This document shows, one piece after another, positions 34,937-45,598 of a DNA stretch of 64,000 nucleotides. Made by a program: the position numbers and the translations under genes. Source of the stretch: Berkiella_A sp964633725 (GTDB lineage Bacteria > Pseudomonadota > Gammaproteobacteria > Berkiellales > Berkiellaceae); the NCBI GenBank assembly GCA_964633725.1, contig CAZWHY010000014.1:1-64000 (forward strand), read 5' to 3'. Positions within the stretch are counted from its first letter, which is position 1. Each line of letters opens with the position of its first letter. The notes under the pieces are model-generated. The model saw only the letters and a list, made by a program, of their open reading frames with translations, did not search any database and was not told the origin of the DNA.

Positions 34937-35773
34937 TTATGTAAATAAACGTGAATGTTCTAAAACTGGAAACTCTTTTCTGATTTTTTGAGTTAGCCCA
35001 ACATCTAGACTTTGAATAATCATATCTTCTTTATCAGATAGTTGCGCTAAAATTTCTCCCCAAGGAGAAATAATCATTGAGTGGCCATAGGTACCTTCAC
35101 CACTTTTTCGCATCCCGACATTATTGCATGCTAATACAAAGCTAAGGTTCTCAATCGCCCTAGCACGTAATAAAATCTCCCAATGCTTTTGCCCTGTTGG
35201 AATGGTAAAAGCAGAAGGCACTAAAAATATATTCACACCCTGCTTAGCCATATGCCTATACATATTGGGAAAACGTATATCATAACATATGGAAAACCCC
35301 AACTTGATGGATGGATGGTCTTCAAATTGCGCATATATCGTTAAGCCTTCACCAGGTAAAACATGCTCTGATTCAAAATAAGACTCATTGGCAGATGAAA
35401 TACTCACATCAAATAAATGTATTTTGTGATAATGTGCCACACACTGACCAGATTTATCAAACAATAAACTGCTGGAGTAATACTGATTAGTCTGCTCTTG
35501 ATGAGCCGGTGGCAATATCGGTAAAGTGCCAGCGACTATGGCTATTTTGTATTTTTTGGCTAAACCCGATAATTTTTTCTGAAGTTTTCCCTCTCCTAAC
35601 TTCTCAGCCATCGCCAATTTTTCTAATTGAGATAATCCTAAAGTTAAAAACTCTTCTGGCAAAACAGCCAAATCCACCTGTTGTTCTTGTGCAGATTGCA
35701 AAAATATTTCTATCCTATTCAAATCATCTAAGATATCTGAAGTAGAAGCCATTTGAATTAATGCGACTTTCAT
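34937..35773 (-). CDS. carbon-nitrogen hydrolase (Nit1/YbeM-like)
   Basis: The 278-residue nitrilase-superfamily protein has the Glu-Lys-Cys triad in 'AVLPEEFL', 'HYHKIHLFDV' and 'GFSICYDIRFP'. The 'HLFDVSI' segment after the Lys is typical of the Nit1 branch, which repairs deaminated glutathione. That substrate is an inference from family. In E. coli the yhdP-tldD neighbourhood has this same gene in many gammaproteobacteria, supporting orthology. Confidence 0.88.
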   Translation of the reverse strand: MKVALIQMASTSDILDDLNRIEIFLQSAQEQQVDLAVLPEEFLTLGLSQLEKLAMAEKLGEGKLQKKLSGLAKKYKIAIVAGTLPILPPAHQEQTNQYYSSSLLFDKSGQCVAHYHKIHLFDVSISSANESYFESEHVLPGEGLTIYAQFEDHPSIKLGFSICYDIRFPNMYRHMAKQGVNIFLVPSAFTIPTGQKHWEILLRARAIENLSFVLACNNVGMRKSGEGTYGHSMIISPWGEILAQLSDKEDMIIQSLDVGLTQKIRKEFPVLEHSRLFT

Positions 35774-35804
35774 TACTATTCTTCTTTAGGTTTTGGGGTT
35801 TTTA

Positions 35805-38800
35805 TTATTTTTGTGTTATTTGTGAATGATTCGGCTTTAGTATGGGATCTGACCATGAACCCATCAAATAGTACTCTTGCTTGCTCATTTCTTGAATCGT
35901 TGGACCTAATAATTTATCCATCACCCAAACAGCAGCGCCAACCGCAGGATTGCCCGAGGCTATAGTGACCGCTATAGGTAAGCTACCAGTCAAATCTGGC
36001 ATAACAGTGATACTGCCATTTAAGTGCTTGCTATCAAACCGTGTCCTAAATTTGGCATCAACTCGTGCAGACGCAGATTGCACCGTCACGTTGTCAGAGT
36101 AGATACTACCATCAATTAAATAGATTTTACCCGACAGCTTATCAAAAGCCATGCCTTTTTTCGTAACATCACTAAAGTCTAAACTAAGCCGTTTTTGCAA
36201 ATTATCCAAACTCAATAAACTTAAGATGCGCCCAAATCCTGGGTTAACCCCCTGTATTGAGCCATCTTTTAGATCAAACTTTATTTCGCCACTTAATCCT
36301 TCTGGGGTAAACTTAAATGGCGAGCCCGACCAGCTCAGACTAAAATTAATATCCCCTTTTGCCTTTTGCAAAGAGTGCTCCAAACCAATCATATCGAGGA
36401 TTGAGCTAATATTATGCGTCATAATAGCCCCCGTTAAATCTATTTGATTTTTTCCTGATAAACCATGCCAAGAGCCACTAGATTTCACTTGGGTATCTTT
36501 CATCATAAAGGCTAGTTGCTTAATATAGTATCCATACTCTACCGGTTCGAGTTTTGCTGAAAAATTATCTATTTTTTTATCTTTATAAGAAAAACGATCG
36601 ATTTTCACCTCTAGTGGAAAACGCCAATGAGAGAAATTAAATTCTGGTGTGTTCACATATTTTTTCTCTATGCTATCATCAATAATAAGGTGCTCTAACT
36701 CTAATCTGACCACTCTTTTTAAATCATTTTGAGGTACAGCCAAATAACCCCTTATTTCTGGGGATACCAAGGAAAAATTCCAATTATGTCTTTCTGAGTC
36801 AATCAATCCCTCTATGCGTGCATCCTGAGCTTTAAGACCATACAAATCTATATGCCCCACCTCAATATCCATTTGAGGTACAATGCTCATTTTTTGATTT
36901 TTCTCATCTCCCAATACTGTACTTAAATTGTTCACCTCGAAAACTTTAACATATTCACTTAACGTTAAATTTCCCAATGACCCGTCTATCATAAATTTTT
37001 GATCGCTTCTAAATTGAGCCTGGCTATCATTGCCTAAATATAAATGCCCCCCTATAAATTCACTACGCTTATTCTGGGCAAACGGCTTAGATTGTTCGGA
37101 TGGTTTAGCTTGAGCTGATTGAAAACTCAAAGCCAGCTGAGCGTTGGGAAGAGAAACTTTATAGTTCATGTGTTGCATAGATGTTGATATTGAGTTTGAC
37201 TTGACACGACCGCTCAACTCAAAAGGCATTATTTCTTCAGGCGCTTTTCCAAACCCTTGAGGCAAATCTAAAGCAACACCCAATAAATTAGATTTCAAAT
37301 AAAAATTACTGTTCCAATTTTCATCATCACTCCTGATGGTAACATCCACGTCATAATGAGTATCACCTTGGCCTAAAATTATATTTTCATCTAGAAAATG
37401 ATTTGTGGCTTGCTGTATATCTACCTGGCCTTGTGCTTGTACCATGGTTATTTTTTTATGTTCTGCTTTATCATAATGAGATTGTAAAAGAAATTTTGCT
37501 TCTTTGCCCCAGATGGTGCCTGTTAATTCTTCTGTGACTATATTATTTTCTGAAAAGTGAATAATGCCATCTATATTATTCACATGAATATCTTGTTTGT
37601 ATAAATAGGCATCTGCATTATGGCTGGTAATGGTGCCATCCACTTTTATATCGTTGATGTACTGCTGACCCAATGGCAAATCCAAATGGAGTAACAAACC
37701 CATGTCACCTTTAAATTGATACGGCTCTATACCATCCCCAAGACGTAAGGATAAAGGGCTATGCAGCAAAATATCCACCACTTGCTCCAATCGACCGTTC
37801 GCCTCAATATTGGCTGTCACAATGGCAGGCTGCGCAATAATATTTTCAATCGTTACTTGAGAATTTTTTATTCCCACACCCAACACACTGCCATCATGCA
37901 CTTTAGTGGACAGTATATTATTTGCTAATGATAAATCTATTTTGGCATTTTTGAGTATGGGCCAATCTTGATGATATCTTAACTCTACATTTTCTAGCTC
38001 GCTTTTGAAATGATACTCTGGCATGCCATCTAATAAGCCTGTAACATTCAAAGTTGCATTTTGTGCGACCCCAGATAATAATGCCATATCAAGCCACTGG
38101 GTTAACTTGGCGTGTAATATTTTCTTAGGCAAATACTGTGATAGTGTATTAATATCAAAAGGCTTAAATGCCATATCCATATTAACAAAAATTGGTTTAT
38201 GGTTGAGCCAATTTAAAGATATATTTGCTTTTGCATTTATTTCAGACGCCATATTATTAGATAACTGCATACGAAAATCATCTGATGCAATAGTCCAGCC
38301 ATTCTCTTGCCTAGAAAACTCACCTCTTACGATAATATTTTTATAAGCTAAGGGCTTATCAAACCACCGTGACTGCTCTATCTTCCCATTTTGACTTGAT
38401 AAGAAAAAATACCCATGCTTATCAGAGTACTCTATTTTGGCATCTACTGAGTGAAAGTATTTTTGCGCATTAATTTCAGTTCCAACGCCCTGTAAGTTGA
38501 ATTGTGCACTGTTGATTTCATATTGACTATTTGTTTTTCGTGCATCATATCGACCCTTAATCTGTCCTTCTGCATGTCGTGCAAATAGCGAATCTCGTTT
38601 TTTGATAAATTTCGCATTTTTCATCTTGGTTTTAACAATAAAATCATATTGATTTTCAACTTGATGAACCCACGCTTGAATTTCAGCTTTACCCGACCAA
38701 TCATACCCATACTCGCGTGGTAACCATGTCATTATCTGCTCTGCTTCTTCACAAAACAGTTCAAAATACCATTGATGTTGTTTCTCATTATATTCATTCG

Positions 38801-39428
38801 TTTTATGATGGAAACGTAAATAGGTAGGCTTATCTCCCAGCAAGGTGGCATTACCTGATAAATCATTATACTCTGTATTTATTTTAAAGTTTGTTTGCGT
38901 AAAGCTCAGTATTTTATTTTTTTGATTAGAGAGCACAATATTGCTTTTTCTGAACAAAATTTCGTTGACAGGTAAAAGCGTATTCGCCTTATCTAATGAC
39001 ATTTTCAAATCTGGAAAACCAGACAATTGATATTGAACATTATCTTCTGTATACAAACCAAATTTTGCGCCCACTAAGATTATTTTATTTATTTTTTTGC
39101 TCTGGTGAAATAAAAATTTTGGTATATCCAAAAATACATTAACCTGCTCAACGGTCACATAAGGTAAATCAGGTTCAGACTGATTAAATAAAGCAAAATC
39201 ATATATACGCAGCCCGGGCCGCAAACCTTCCCAAGTAAACTGGATTTTTTCGTATTGAATAGGATATGGACTAAATTGTGCAATGACGCGCTGAAAAATA
39301 GGCGGGCGAGGTTGCACCGCAGAGTATAGAGCCAGTCCACCATACAGTATTGCCAACGAAATACTCATATAACCTACGGTTTTATAGGTTATCTTGAGTA
39401 TTTTTTTTGTTGGCATTTTGGCTAACAT
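35805..39428 (-). CDS. yhdP: YhdP-family AsmA-like lipid transport protein
   Basis: The 1207-residue protein has one N-terminal membrane anchor (about residues 14-36) and a very long periplasmic beta-rich domain. The C-terminal AsmA-like part includes 'LSGEIKFDLKDGSIQGVNPGFGRILSLLSLDNLQKRLSLDF', here quoted only as a region near residues 1050-1090. Length and position (between rng and tldD) match E. coli YhdP, which with TamB and YdbH moves phospholipids to the outer membrane. The start overlaps the rng stop (TAATG). Confidence 0.93.
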   Translation of the reverse strand: MLAKMPTKKILKITYKTVGYMSISLAILYGGLALYSAVQPRPPIFQRVIAQFSPYPIQYEKIQFTWEGLRPGLRIYDFALFNQSEPDLPYVTVEQVNVFLDIPKFLFHQSKKINKIILVGAKFGLYTEDNVQYQLSGFPDLKMSLDKANTLLPVNEILFRKSNIVLSNQKNKILSFTQTNFKINTEYNDLSGNATLLGDKPTYLRFHHKTNEYNEKQHQWYFELFCEEAEQIMTWLPREYGYDWSGKAEIQAWVHQVENQYDFIVKTKMKNAKFIKKRDSLFARHAEGQIKGRYDARKTNSQYEINSAQFNLQGVGTEINAQKYFHSVDAKIEYSDKHGYFFLSSQNGKIEQSRWFDKPLAYKNIIVRGEFSRQENGWTIASDDFRMQLSNNMASEINAKANISLNWLNHKPIFVNMDMAFKPFDINTLSQYLPKKILHAKLTQWLDMALLSGVAQNATLNVTGLLDGMPEYHFKSELENVELRYHQDWPILKNAKIDLSLANNILSTKVHDGSVLGVGIKNSQVTIENIIAQPAIVTANIEANGRLEQVVDILLHSPLSLRLGDGIEPYQFKGDMGLLLHLDLPLGQQYINDIKVDGTITSHNADAYLYKQDIHVNNIDGIIHFSENNIVTEELTGTIWGKEAKFLLQSHYDKAEHKKITMVQAQGQVDIQQATNHFLDENIILGQGDTHYDVDVTIRSDDENWNSNFYLKSNLLGVALDLPQGFGKAPEEIMPFELSGRVKSNSISTSMQHMNYKVSLPNAQLALSFQSAQAKPSEQSKPFAQNKRSEFIGGHLYLGNDSQAQFRSDQKFMIDGSLGNLTLSEYVKVFEVNNLSTVLGDEKNQKMSIVPQMDIEVGHIDLYGLKAQDARIEGLIDSERHNWNFSLVSPEIRGYLAVPQNDLKRVVRLELEHLIIDDSIEKKYVNTPEFNFSHWRFPLEVKIDRFSYKDKKIDNFSAKLEPVEYGYYIKQLAFMMKDTQVKSSGSWHGLSGKNQIDLTGAIMTHNISSILDMIGLEHSLQKAKGDINFSLSWSGSPFKFTPEGLSGEIKFDLKDGSIQGVNPGFGRILSLLSLDNLQKRLSLDFSDVTKKGMAFDKLSGKIYLIDGSIYSDNVTVQSASARVDAKFRTRFDSKHLNGSITVMPDLTGSLPIAVTIASGNPAVGAAVWVMDKLLGPTIQEMSKQEYYLMGSWSDPILKPNHSQITQK

Positions 39429-40909
39429 TACATGAGCACCACATCAAATTGCTCTTGATGATACAAATTATCCACTTGAAATTTAATGGATTTTTCGATA
39501 TTTGCCTCCAATTGGGCTAAACCTTTTGCTTCTTCTTCTAAAATTTTATCCATCACGCTCTGTGAGGCCAAAACCAAATAACTTTTAGGCGAATAAGCCC
39601 GTTCTGCCCGCACGATTTCTCTGAAAATTTCGTAACAAATTGTTTCTGCGGTTTTTAAAACACCCCGCCCTTTACATACTGGGCACGCTTCACATAATAT
39701 GTGCTCTAAGCTTTCTCGACTGCGCTTTCGAGTCATCTCAACCAACCCCAAATTTGAGACTTCTGAAATGGTATATTTTGTATGGTCTTTGGCTAAAGAT
39801 TTTTCTAACGCTCTCAATACTTGGCGTTTATGCTCTTCATCTACCATATCAATAAAATCAATAATAATAATGCCGCCCAAATTTCTCAGGCGCAATTGCC
39901 TGGCAATACTTAAGGATGCTTCCAAATTAGTCTTGAAAATAGTTTCTTCTAAATTCCGGTGGCCCACAAAACCACCTGTATTCACATCAATTGTGGTCAT
40001 GGCTTCCGTTTGATCAAATACCACGTGACCACCCGACTTTAGCTGTACTTTCCTTTGCAGGGCTTTTTGAATTTCATCTTCCACCCCATATAGATCGAAC
40101 AAGGGTCTGTCATTTTGATAATATTCTAATTTATCACGCATCTCAGGAATAAAGATATCTGCAAAAGCAACTGCAGATTCAAAAACCTGCGTATCATCCA
40201 TTCTGATTTTTTCAGTTTTTTGCGAAACAAAATCTTGCAAGGCTCTAAGAGATAATGGCAAATCTTCGTAAATCACCTCGCCAAATTTTGCCAGCTGCAT
40301 TTTTTTTTGCATTTTTGCCCATTGTTTTGTCAAATACTCCATATTGGATATTATAATTTCTTCTGAAACCCCTTCAGCCGCGGTTCGGACAATATAACCA
40401 CATTTTGAATCTGTCAGTGTTTCAATAATTGTTTTTAATCTTTCACGCTCTTCTACATTATCGATACGGGTCGATATGCCCACATGCGTTAGTTCTGGCA
40501 TAAAGACTAAAAATCTCGAAGATAAGGCAATACGAGTCGTCAACCTTGCACCTTTTGTGCCTAAAGGATCTTTGATGACTTGGACAACAATTTCTTGCCC
40601 AGACTGCAAAAACTCTGATATGCATTTTTTGCTAACAAGGTTTTCACGCCCCTCTTCTGCCACAACTACAGTACTATCAGAGGTATTGATCATATCATCC
40701 ATGTGCAAAAAAGCCGCTTTATCCAATCCCATATCGATAAAAGCTGCTTGCATACCTGGCAAGACTCTAGCCACCTTACCTTTATAAATATTCCCAACGA
40801 TACCGTGGTTTTTGGTGCGCTCTACAAGAACTTCTTGCAATATGCCGTTTTCCACAATCGCCACTCTGGTTTCCCGCTGGCTAATATTAATTAATATTTC
40901 TTCTGACAA
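39428..40909 (-). CDS. rng: ribonuclease G
   Basis: RNase G is an endonuclease for 16S rRNA 5' maturation and some mRNAs. The 493-residue protein has the S1 domain (about 35-125, 'GNIYKGKVARVLPGMQAAFIDMG'), the catalytic Asp region 'AMTTIDVNTGGFVG' and 'GGIIIIDFIDM', and the Zn-link pair in 'CEACPVCKGRG'. Length fits RNase G, not RNase E. mreB lies 13 bases upstream, with mreC, mreD and maf missing from the usual gap. Confidence 0.97.
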   Translation of the reverse strand: MSEEILINISQRETRVAIVENGILQEVLVERTKNHGIVGNIYKGKVARVLPGMQAAFIDMGLDKAAFLHMDDMINTSDSTVVVAEEGRENLVSKKCISEFLQSGQEIVVQVIKDPLGTKGARLTTRIALSSRFLVFMPELTHVGISTRIDNVEERERLKTIIETLTDSKCGYIVRTAAEGVSEEIIISNMEYLTKQWAKMQKKMQLAKFGEVIYEDLPLSLRALQDFVSQKTEKIRMDDTQVFESAVAFADIFIPEMRDKLEYYQNDRPLFDLYGVEDEIQKALQRKVQLKSGGHVVFDQTEAMTTIDVNTGGFVGHRNLEETIFKTNLEASLSIARQLRLRNLGGIIIIDFIDMVDEEHKRQVLRALEKSLAKDHTKYTISEVSNLGLVEMTRKRSRESLEHILCEACPVCKGRGVLKTAETICYEIFREIVRAERAYSPKSYLVLASQSVMDKILEEEAKGLAQLEANIEKSIKFQVDNLYHQEQFDVVLM

Positions 40910-40922
40910 AATCTGTTACACC

Positions 40923-41972
40923 CTATGATGTCATCGTCGTATAAATTTCTGGTTCTTGATTCAAGCCATTTAAAACCTGGCTGCCCCCCTCAACCACACA
41001 TTGCAAGGGATTATCTGCTACTCTAACGGGCACACCTAACTCTTCTTGCAAGAGCAAATCTAAATTCCGCAACAAAGCACCGCCTCCCGTCAAAACAATA
41101 CCTGCATCGCAAATATCAGCCACCAGTTCAGGCGGTGTATGTTCAATGGTATAACGAACCGCATCGACAATGGTATTGAGTGCAGGCTGCAATGCTTCCA
41201 TCACCTCATTGCTATTGAGCGTGAAAGTGGCAGGCACACCTTGATCGATATATCGCCCTCTGACGACACACTCTAAAACTTCTTCGGTTGGAAACGCTGC
41301 GCCAATATCTTTTTTAACTTGCTCTGCAGTGGCCTCCCCAATAAGACAGCCAAAATTTCGACTCACATACCGAATAATCGACTCGTCAAATTTGTCTCCG
41401 CCTATTTTAAGCGAAGTGGCATACACCACACCATTTAAAGATAACACCGCAATTTCTGAGGTGCCGCCCCCAATATCCAAAACCATGGAGCCATTGGCTT
41501 GCGTCACGGGTAATCCAGCGCCTATTGCGGCTGCCATAGGTTCATCAATCAATAAAACCTGTCTGGCTTTCGTACTACTAGCGGCTTCTCTGATCACTTT
41601 TCGCTCGACTGGTGTCGCGCCGTAGGGAACACAAATTAAAATACGAGAACGCACTTTAATCCAATCTTTCTTTTGTATTTTCTGAATAAAATATTGCAGC
41701 ATCGTTTCTGTGGCATAAGAATCTGTGATCACCCCATCTTTTAGGGGTCTAATCACTTCTATATTATCTGGCGTACGACCCAACATTTTCTTGGCCTCTA
41801 GGCCAACCGCAATCACCTCAGACTTGTCCTTATTGGTTTTACTATGTTTTATCGCAACAACAGAAGGCTCATTTAAAACAATGCCTTGGCCTTGTATGTG
41901 TATGAGTGTATTGGCAGTTCCCAGATCAATTGAAACATCATGGGACAACCAGCCCCGAAATTTACGCATCAT
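40923..41972 (-). CDS. mreB: rod-shape actin homologue MreB
   Basis: MreB forms membrane-bound filaments that guide cell-wall synthesis. The 349-residue protein has the actin-fold phosphate loops 'VSIDLGTANTLIH' and 'VLDIGGGTSEIAV', and the adenosine motif 'GIVLTGGGALLRN'. Tandem ATG codons at 41972 and 41969 both fit the AGGA upstream; a TTG at 41978 is less likely. It normally starts mreBCD, but here rng follows directly. Confidence 0.95.
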   Translation of the reverse strand: MMRKFRGWLSHDVSIDLGTANTLIHIQGQGIVLNEPSVVAIKHSKTNKDKSEVIAVGLEAKKMLGRTPDNIEVIRPLKDGVITDSYATETMLQYFIQKIQKKDWIKVRSRILICVPYGATPVERKVIREAASSTKARQVLLIDEPMAAAIGAGLPVTQANGSMVLDIGGGTSEIAVLSLNGVVYATSLKIGGDKFDESIIRYVSRNFGCLIGEATAEQVKKDIGAAFPTEEVLECVVRGRYIDQGVPATFTLNSNEVMEALQPALNTIVDAVRYTIEHTPPELVADICDAGIVLTGGGALLRNLDLLLQEELGVPVRVADNPLQCVVEGGSQVLNGLNQEPEIYTTMTS

Positions 41973-42193
41973 AAGCAATCCTAAAATATCCCGAAAAATA
42001 GTTAGTAGAATAAAATAATTTTCTCATTTTTAAAATATTACTTTTACTATATCGGTTATTGCGTGTAGTTAAAACAGCCGCCACAACAAGCAAGAAAACG
42101 AACTTTGCCGCTTTGAAACGAGTTAACACTGTACGAAATAGCGTCTTAGTGATACATTATCGTGCTTACCAAAACATCCATGGGGTAAAATAA

Positions 42194-42493
42194 ATGACAA
42201 CAATTACTAAGCAAGATGTAGAAAAAATTGCACACCTCGCCAGACTCGACATTGATGAGTCTGAAATCCCACAGCATGCTAGTACCCTTACCAATATTAT
42301 GCGCCTAATCGAACATATTAACGAAGCAAATACCGATGGTATTGAGCCAATGGCACACCCCATGTCAGAACTGACTCAAAGATTACGGGTTGATAAAGTC
42401 ACCGAGCATAATCAGCGCGAACAATTCCAATCTGTTGCAAGCGAAACTGAAAATGGTGTTTATTTGGTTCCTAAAGTGATTGAACAAACGTAA
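42194..42493 (+). CDS. gatC: Asp-tRNA(Asn)/Glu-tRNA(Gln) amidotransferase subunit C
   Basis: The 99-residue GatC has 'VEKIAHLARLDIDESE' and 'LTQRLRVDKVTE', the family blocks that clamp GatA and GatB together. It stabilises the GatCAB amidotransferase that turns mischarged Glu-tRNA(Gln) and Asp-tRNA(Asn) into the correct Gln and Asn forms. The GGGG-containing upstream sequence is a poor but acceptable binding site. It is divergent from mreB across about 220 bp, which holds both promoters. Confidence 0.96.
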   Translation: MTTITKQDVEKIAHLARLDIDESEIPQHASTLTNIMRLIEHINEANTDGIEPMAHPMSELTQRLRVDKVTEHNQREQFQSVASETENGVYLVPKVIEQT

Positions 42494-42550
42494 TCGAAAC
42501 CGTTCAAAATTCAGAACGATTCAAGACAAGGACACAGCGAGAAATTAAAC

Positions 42551-44005
42551 ATGCATACACAAACCCTGGCGCAACTAGCCGAAAATCTCAATAAAAAAAC
42601 ATTTTCCAGTGTTGAATTAACCCAGTATCTACTAAAACGTATTGATACATTAGATAGCAATTTAAATAGCTTTATTACAGTCTGCTCAGAACAAGCCCTA
42701 GAACAAGCCAAGCAGGCCGATGCATTACGCGCCAAAGGCCAAGCAAATACCTTAACAGGCTTACCATTGGCTCACAAAGACATCTTTTGCACACAAGGCA
42801 TCAAAACCAGCTGTGGTTCAAAAATGCTAGATAACTTTATTGCACCTTATAATGCCACTATGGTTCAGCAGCTTAACCAAGCTGGCATGGTCGTTTTGGG
42901 AAAAACCAACATGGATGAATTCGCCATGGGCTCCTCAAACGAATCTAGCTTTTATGGCTCTGTCAAAAATCCTTGGAATACAGCAACGGTACCGGGTGGC
43001 AGCTCTGGTGGCTCTGCTTCTGCGGTTGCTGCAAGGCTTGTGCCTTTTGCAACAGGAACCGACACAGGTGGCTCTATTAGACAACCTGCTGCACTATGTG
43101 GCATCACTGGCCTCAAGCCAACTTACGGACGTGTATCTCGATATGGCATGATAGCCTTCGCATCCAGTTTAGACCAAGCAGGTCCTATGACCCAAACCGC
43201 AGAAGATGCGGCCATTGCGCTCAATATCATGGCGGGTTTTGACCCCAAAGACTCTACAAGCGTCGATCAATCTGTACCAGATTATACAAAAAACTTAAAT
43301 CAATCTTTGGCTGGCAAGACCATCGGTTTACCTAAAGAATATTTTGCCAAAGGCTTAAACCCCGAAATTGAACAATGTGTCCAAGAAGCCATCAAAGTAT
43401 ATGAAAAAATGGGTGTCAAATTTAAAGAAATTTCTTTACCTTCTAGCCCATTATCCGTAGCAGTATATTATGTGGTTGCCTCTGCTGAATGTTCCTCTAA
43501 TTTATCACGCTATGATGGTGTACGTTTTGGGCACCGCTGCGATAACCCTAAAAATTTAGACGATCTCTACAAGCGCACACGGGCGGAAGGATTTGGTAAC
43601 GAAGTCAAACGCCGCATTATGATTGGCACTTATGCGCTATCATCCGGATACTATGATGCTTATTATCTAAAAGCACAAAAAATTCGTCGACTCATTGCCA
43701 ATGAATTTGCAAAAGCTTTTGAAAACGTTGATTTAATCTTAGGCCCAACCACACCCACCACCGCTTTCAAAATTGGTGAGAAAATTAATGATCCTGTCGA
43801 TATGTATTTATCCGACATCTACACCATCGCCACTAATCTTGCCGGCTTACCTGGCATTAGTATTCCATGTGGCTTTGCGCAACAAATGCCCGTGGGTTTG
43901 CAATTAATGGGCAAGCACTTTGATGAAAGTACGCTATTGAATTTTGCACATCAATATCAACAACAAACACAATGGCACCAACAAGTTCCAGAAATGTGCG
44001 CTTAA
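42551..44005 (+). CDS. gatA: amidotransferase subunit A
   Basis: GatA is the glutaminase of GatCAB. The 484-residue amidase-signature protein has the Lys in 'LPLAHKDIF', the Ser loop 'GGSSGGSASAVA' and the nucleophile Ser in 'TDTGGSIRQPAALCG', a complete Ser-cisSer-Lys triad. The ATG is followed by 'HTQTLAQLAENL'. It sits between gatC and gatB, 57 bases after gatC. Confidence 0.97.
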   Translation: MHTQTLAQLAENLNKKTFSSVELTQYLLKRIDTLDSNLNSFITVCSEQALEQAKQADALRAKGQANTLTGLPLAHKDIFCTQGIKTSCGSKMLDNFIAPYNATMVQQLNQAGMVVLGKTNMDEFAMGSSNESSFYGSVKNPWNTATVPGGSSGGSASAVAARLVPFATGTDTGGSIRQPAALCGITGLKPTYGRVSRYGMIAFASSLDQAGPMTQTAEDAAIALNIMAGFDPKDSTSVDQSVPDYTKNLNQSLAGKTIGLPKEYFAKGLNPEIEQCVQEAIKVYEKMGVKFKEISLPSSPLSVAVYYVVASAECSSNLSRYDGVRFGHRCDNPKNLDDLYKRTRAEGFGNEVKRRIMIGTYALSSGYYDAYYLKAQKIRRLIANEFAKAFENVDLILGPTTPTTAFKIGEKINDPVDMYLSDIYTIATNLAGLPGISIPCGFAQQMPVGLQLMGKHFDESTLLNFAHQYQQQTQWHQQVPEMCA

Positions 44006-44021
44006 AATTAGGAGATACATT

Positions 44022-45458
44022 ATGCAATGGGAAGTCGTGATTGGACTAGAAGTTCACGCTCAGCTCAATACTCAATCTAAAATTTTCTCTGGCGCCGCGA
44101 CGAAATTTGGGGCTGCGCCAAATGAACAAGCTTGTGCGGTTGACCTAGGATTTCCAGGTGTATTGCCCGTGCTCAATGAAGCCGTTGTTGAAAAAGCGGT
44201 TAAATTTGGCCTATCCACTAACTGCACCATCGCCAAACGCTCTGTATTTGAACGTAAAAATTATTTCTACCCAGACTTACCTAAGGGCTATCAAACCAGT
44301 CAGTTTGAACTGCCGATTGTGCATACAGGCTACATTGATATTCAAGTCGATGAAAATACCGTCAAGCGCATTGGCATTACGCGTGCCCACTTAGAAGAAG
44401 ACGCTGGAAAATCTATGCATGAAGATTATCACAATCAAACAGGCATCGATTTGAATCGCGCCGGTACGCCCTTGTTAGAAATTGTCTCAGAACCTGATAT
44501 GCGCTCTGCTGAAGAGGCTGTTGCTTACCTTAAAACCATACATTCGCTGGTTCGCTATTTGGAAATCTGTGATGGCAACATGGCTGAGGGGTCGTTTCGT
44601 TGTGATGTGAATGTCTCTATACGTCCTATGGGACAAACGGAGCTGGGTACACGAACTGAAATGAAGAACCTCAATTCCTTCCGGTTTGTCGATCAGGCAA
44701 TTCACTATGAGGTTGCAAGACAAATTGAACTATTAGAGTCTGGGCAAAAAATCATACAACAAACACGTTTGTATGACTCAGTCAAACAAGAAACCAGACC
44801 TATGCGCTCAAAAGAAGAAGCCAATGATTATCGCTACTTCCCTGATCCAGATTTATTACCTGTCATTTTGGATGATGAGTATATTAAGCAAGTTCAAACA
44901 ACCTTGCCTGAACTACCGAACGCAAAATGTCAACGCTTCCAAGATGAGCATAAACTCAACCAATATGATGCGCAGTATTTAACCCAAAGCCGCGAGCTGG
45001 CTAATTATTTTGAATCTGTATTGCAACATCAAACCAAAGCAGATGCAAAACTATCCGCCAATTGGATCATGGGCACACTGATGGCGGCATTGAATAAATC
45101 TAATTTGAATATCACAGACAGCCCTGTTAGTAGCGAAACATTAGCCCAACTATTGTCACGCATTTCTGATAATACAATTTCGGGCAAAATTGCGAAAACA
45201 TTATTTGAATCTTTATGGGCACAAGAAGGCACCGTAGATGATTTGATTGAGAAAAAAGGCTTAAAACAAGTCACGGATGCTTCTGCGATTGAGAAAATGG
45301 TTGATGAAATTCTGGCTGCTCACCCTGAGCAAATAGAGCAATTTCGTCAAGGTAAAGACAAAATGTTTGGTTTCTTTGTTGGACAAATCATGAAAGCCAG
45401 CAAGGGCAAAGCCAATCCTAAACAGGTCAATGATATTTTAAAAGATAAATTGAAATAG
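44022..45458 (+). CDS. gatB: amidotransferase subunit B
   Basis: GatB is the kinase and transamidase subunit. The 478-residue protein begins 'MQWEVVIGLEVHAQL' and contains 'RKNYFYPDLPKGYQ', 'NRAGTPLLEIVSEPD' and the C-terminal YqeY-like tail domain (about 330-478). AGGAG precedes ATG 44022; a longer reading from 43944 overlaps gatA and is not supported. Presence of gatCAB means the organism probably lacks one or both direct Gln/Asn tRNA synthetases, or uses both routes. Confidence 0.97.
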   Translation: MQWEVVIGLEVHAQLNTQSKIFSGAATKFGAAPNEQACAVDLGFPGVLPVLNEAVVEKAVKFGLSTNCTIAKRSVFERKNYFYPDLPKGYQTSQFELPIVHTGYIDIQVDENTVKRIGITRAHLEEDAGKSMHEDYHNQTGIDLNRAGTPLLEIVSEPDMRSAEEAVAYLKTIHSLVRYLEICDGNMAEGSFRCDVNVSIRPMGQTELGTRTEMKNLNSFRFVDQAIHYEVARQIELLESGQKIIQQTRLYDSVKQETRPMRSKEEANDYRYFPDPDLLPVILDDEYIKQVQTTLPELPNAKCQRFQDEHKLNQYDAQYLTQSRELANYFESVLQHQTKADAKLSANWIMGTLMAALNKSNLNITDSPVSSETLAQLLSRISDNTISGKIAKTLFESLWAQEGTVDDLIEKKGLKQVTDASAIEKMVDEILAAHPEQIEQFRQGKDKMFGFFVGQIMKASKGKANPKQVNDILKDKLK

Positions 45459-45598
45459 TCTTTCTCAGTTATTTTGTCTAAGCCCCTCTCTGTCTCAGGG
45501 AAATTGTCACCAGAGACGGAGTGAAAAAATGAGCAATAATTTAGGACACAGATATTAGGGGGCTAGAGAGCTAGTACGGTGTAAAATATTTGTACATT

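Noticed and set aside
45488..45521. Imperfect 9-bp hairpin after gatB
   Set aside because: One wobble pair and no T run on either strand; too weak to call a terminator.
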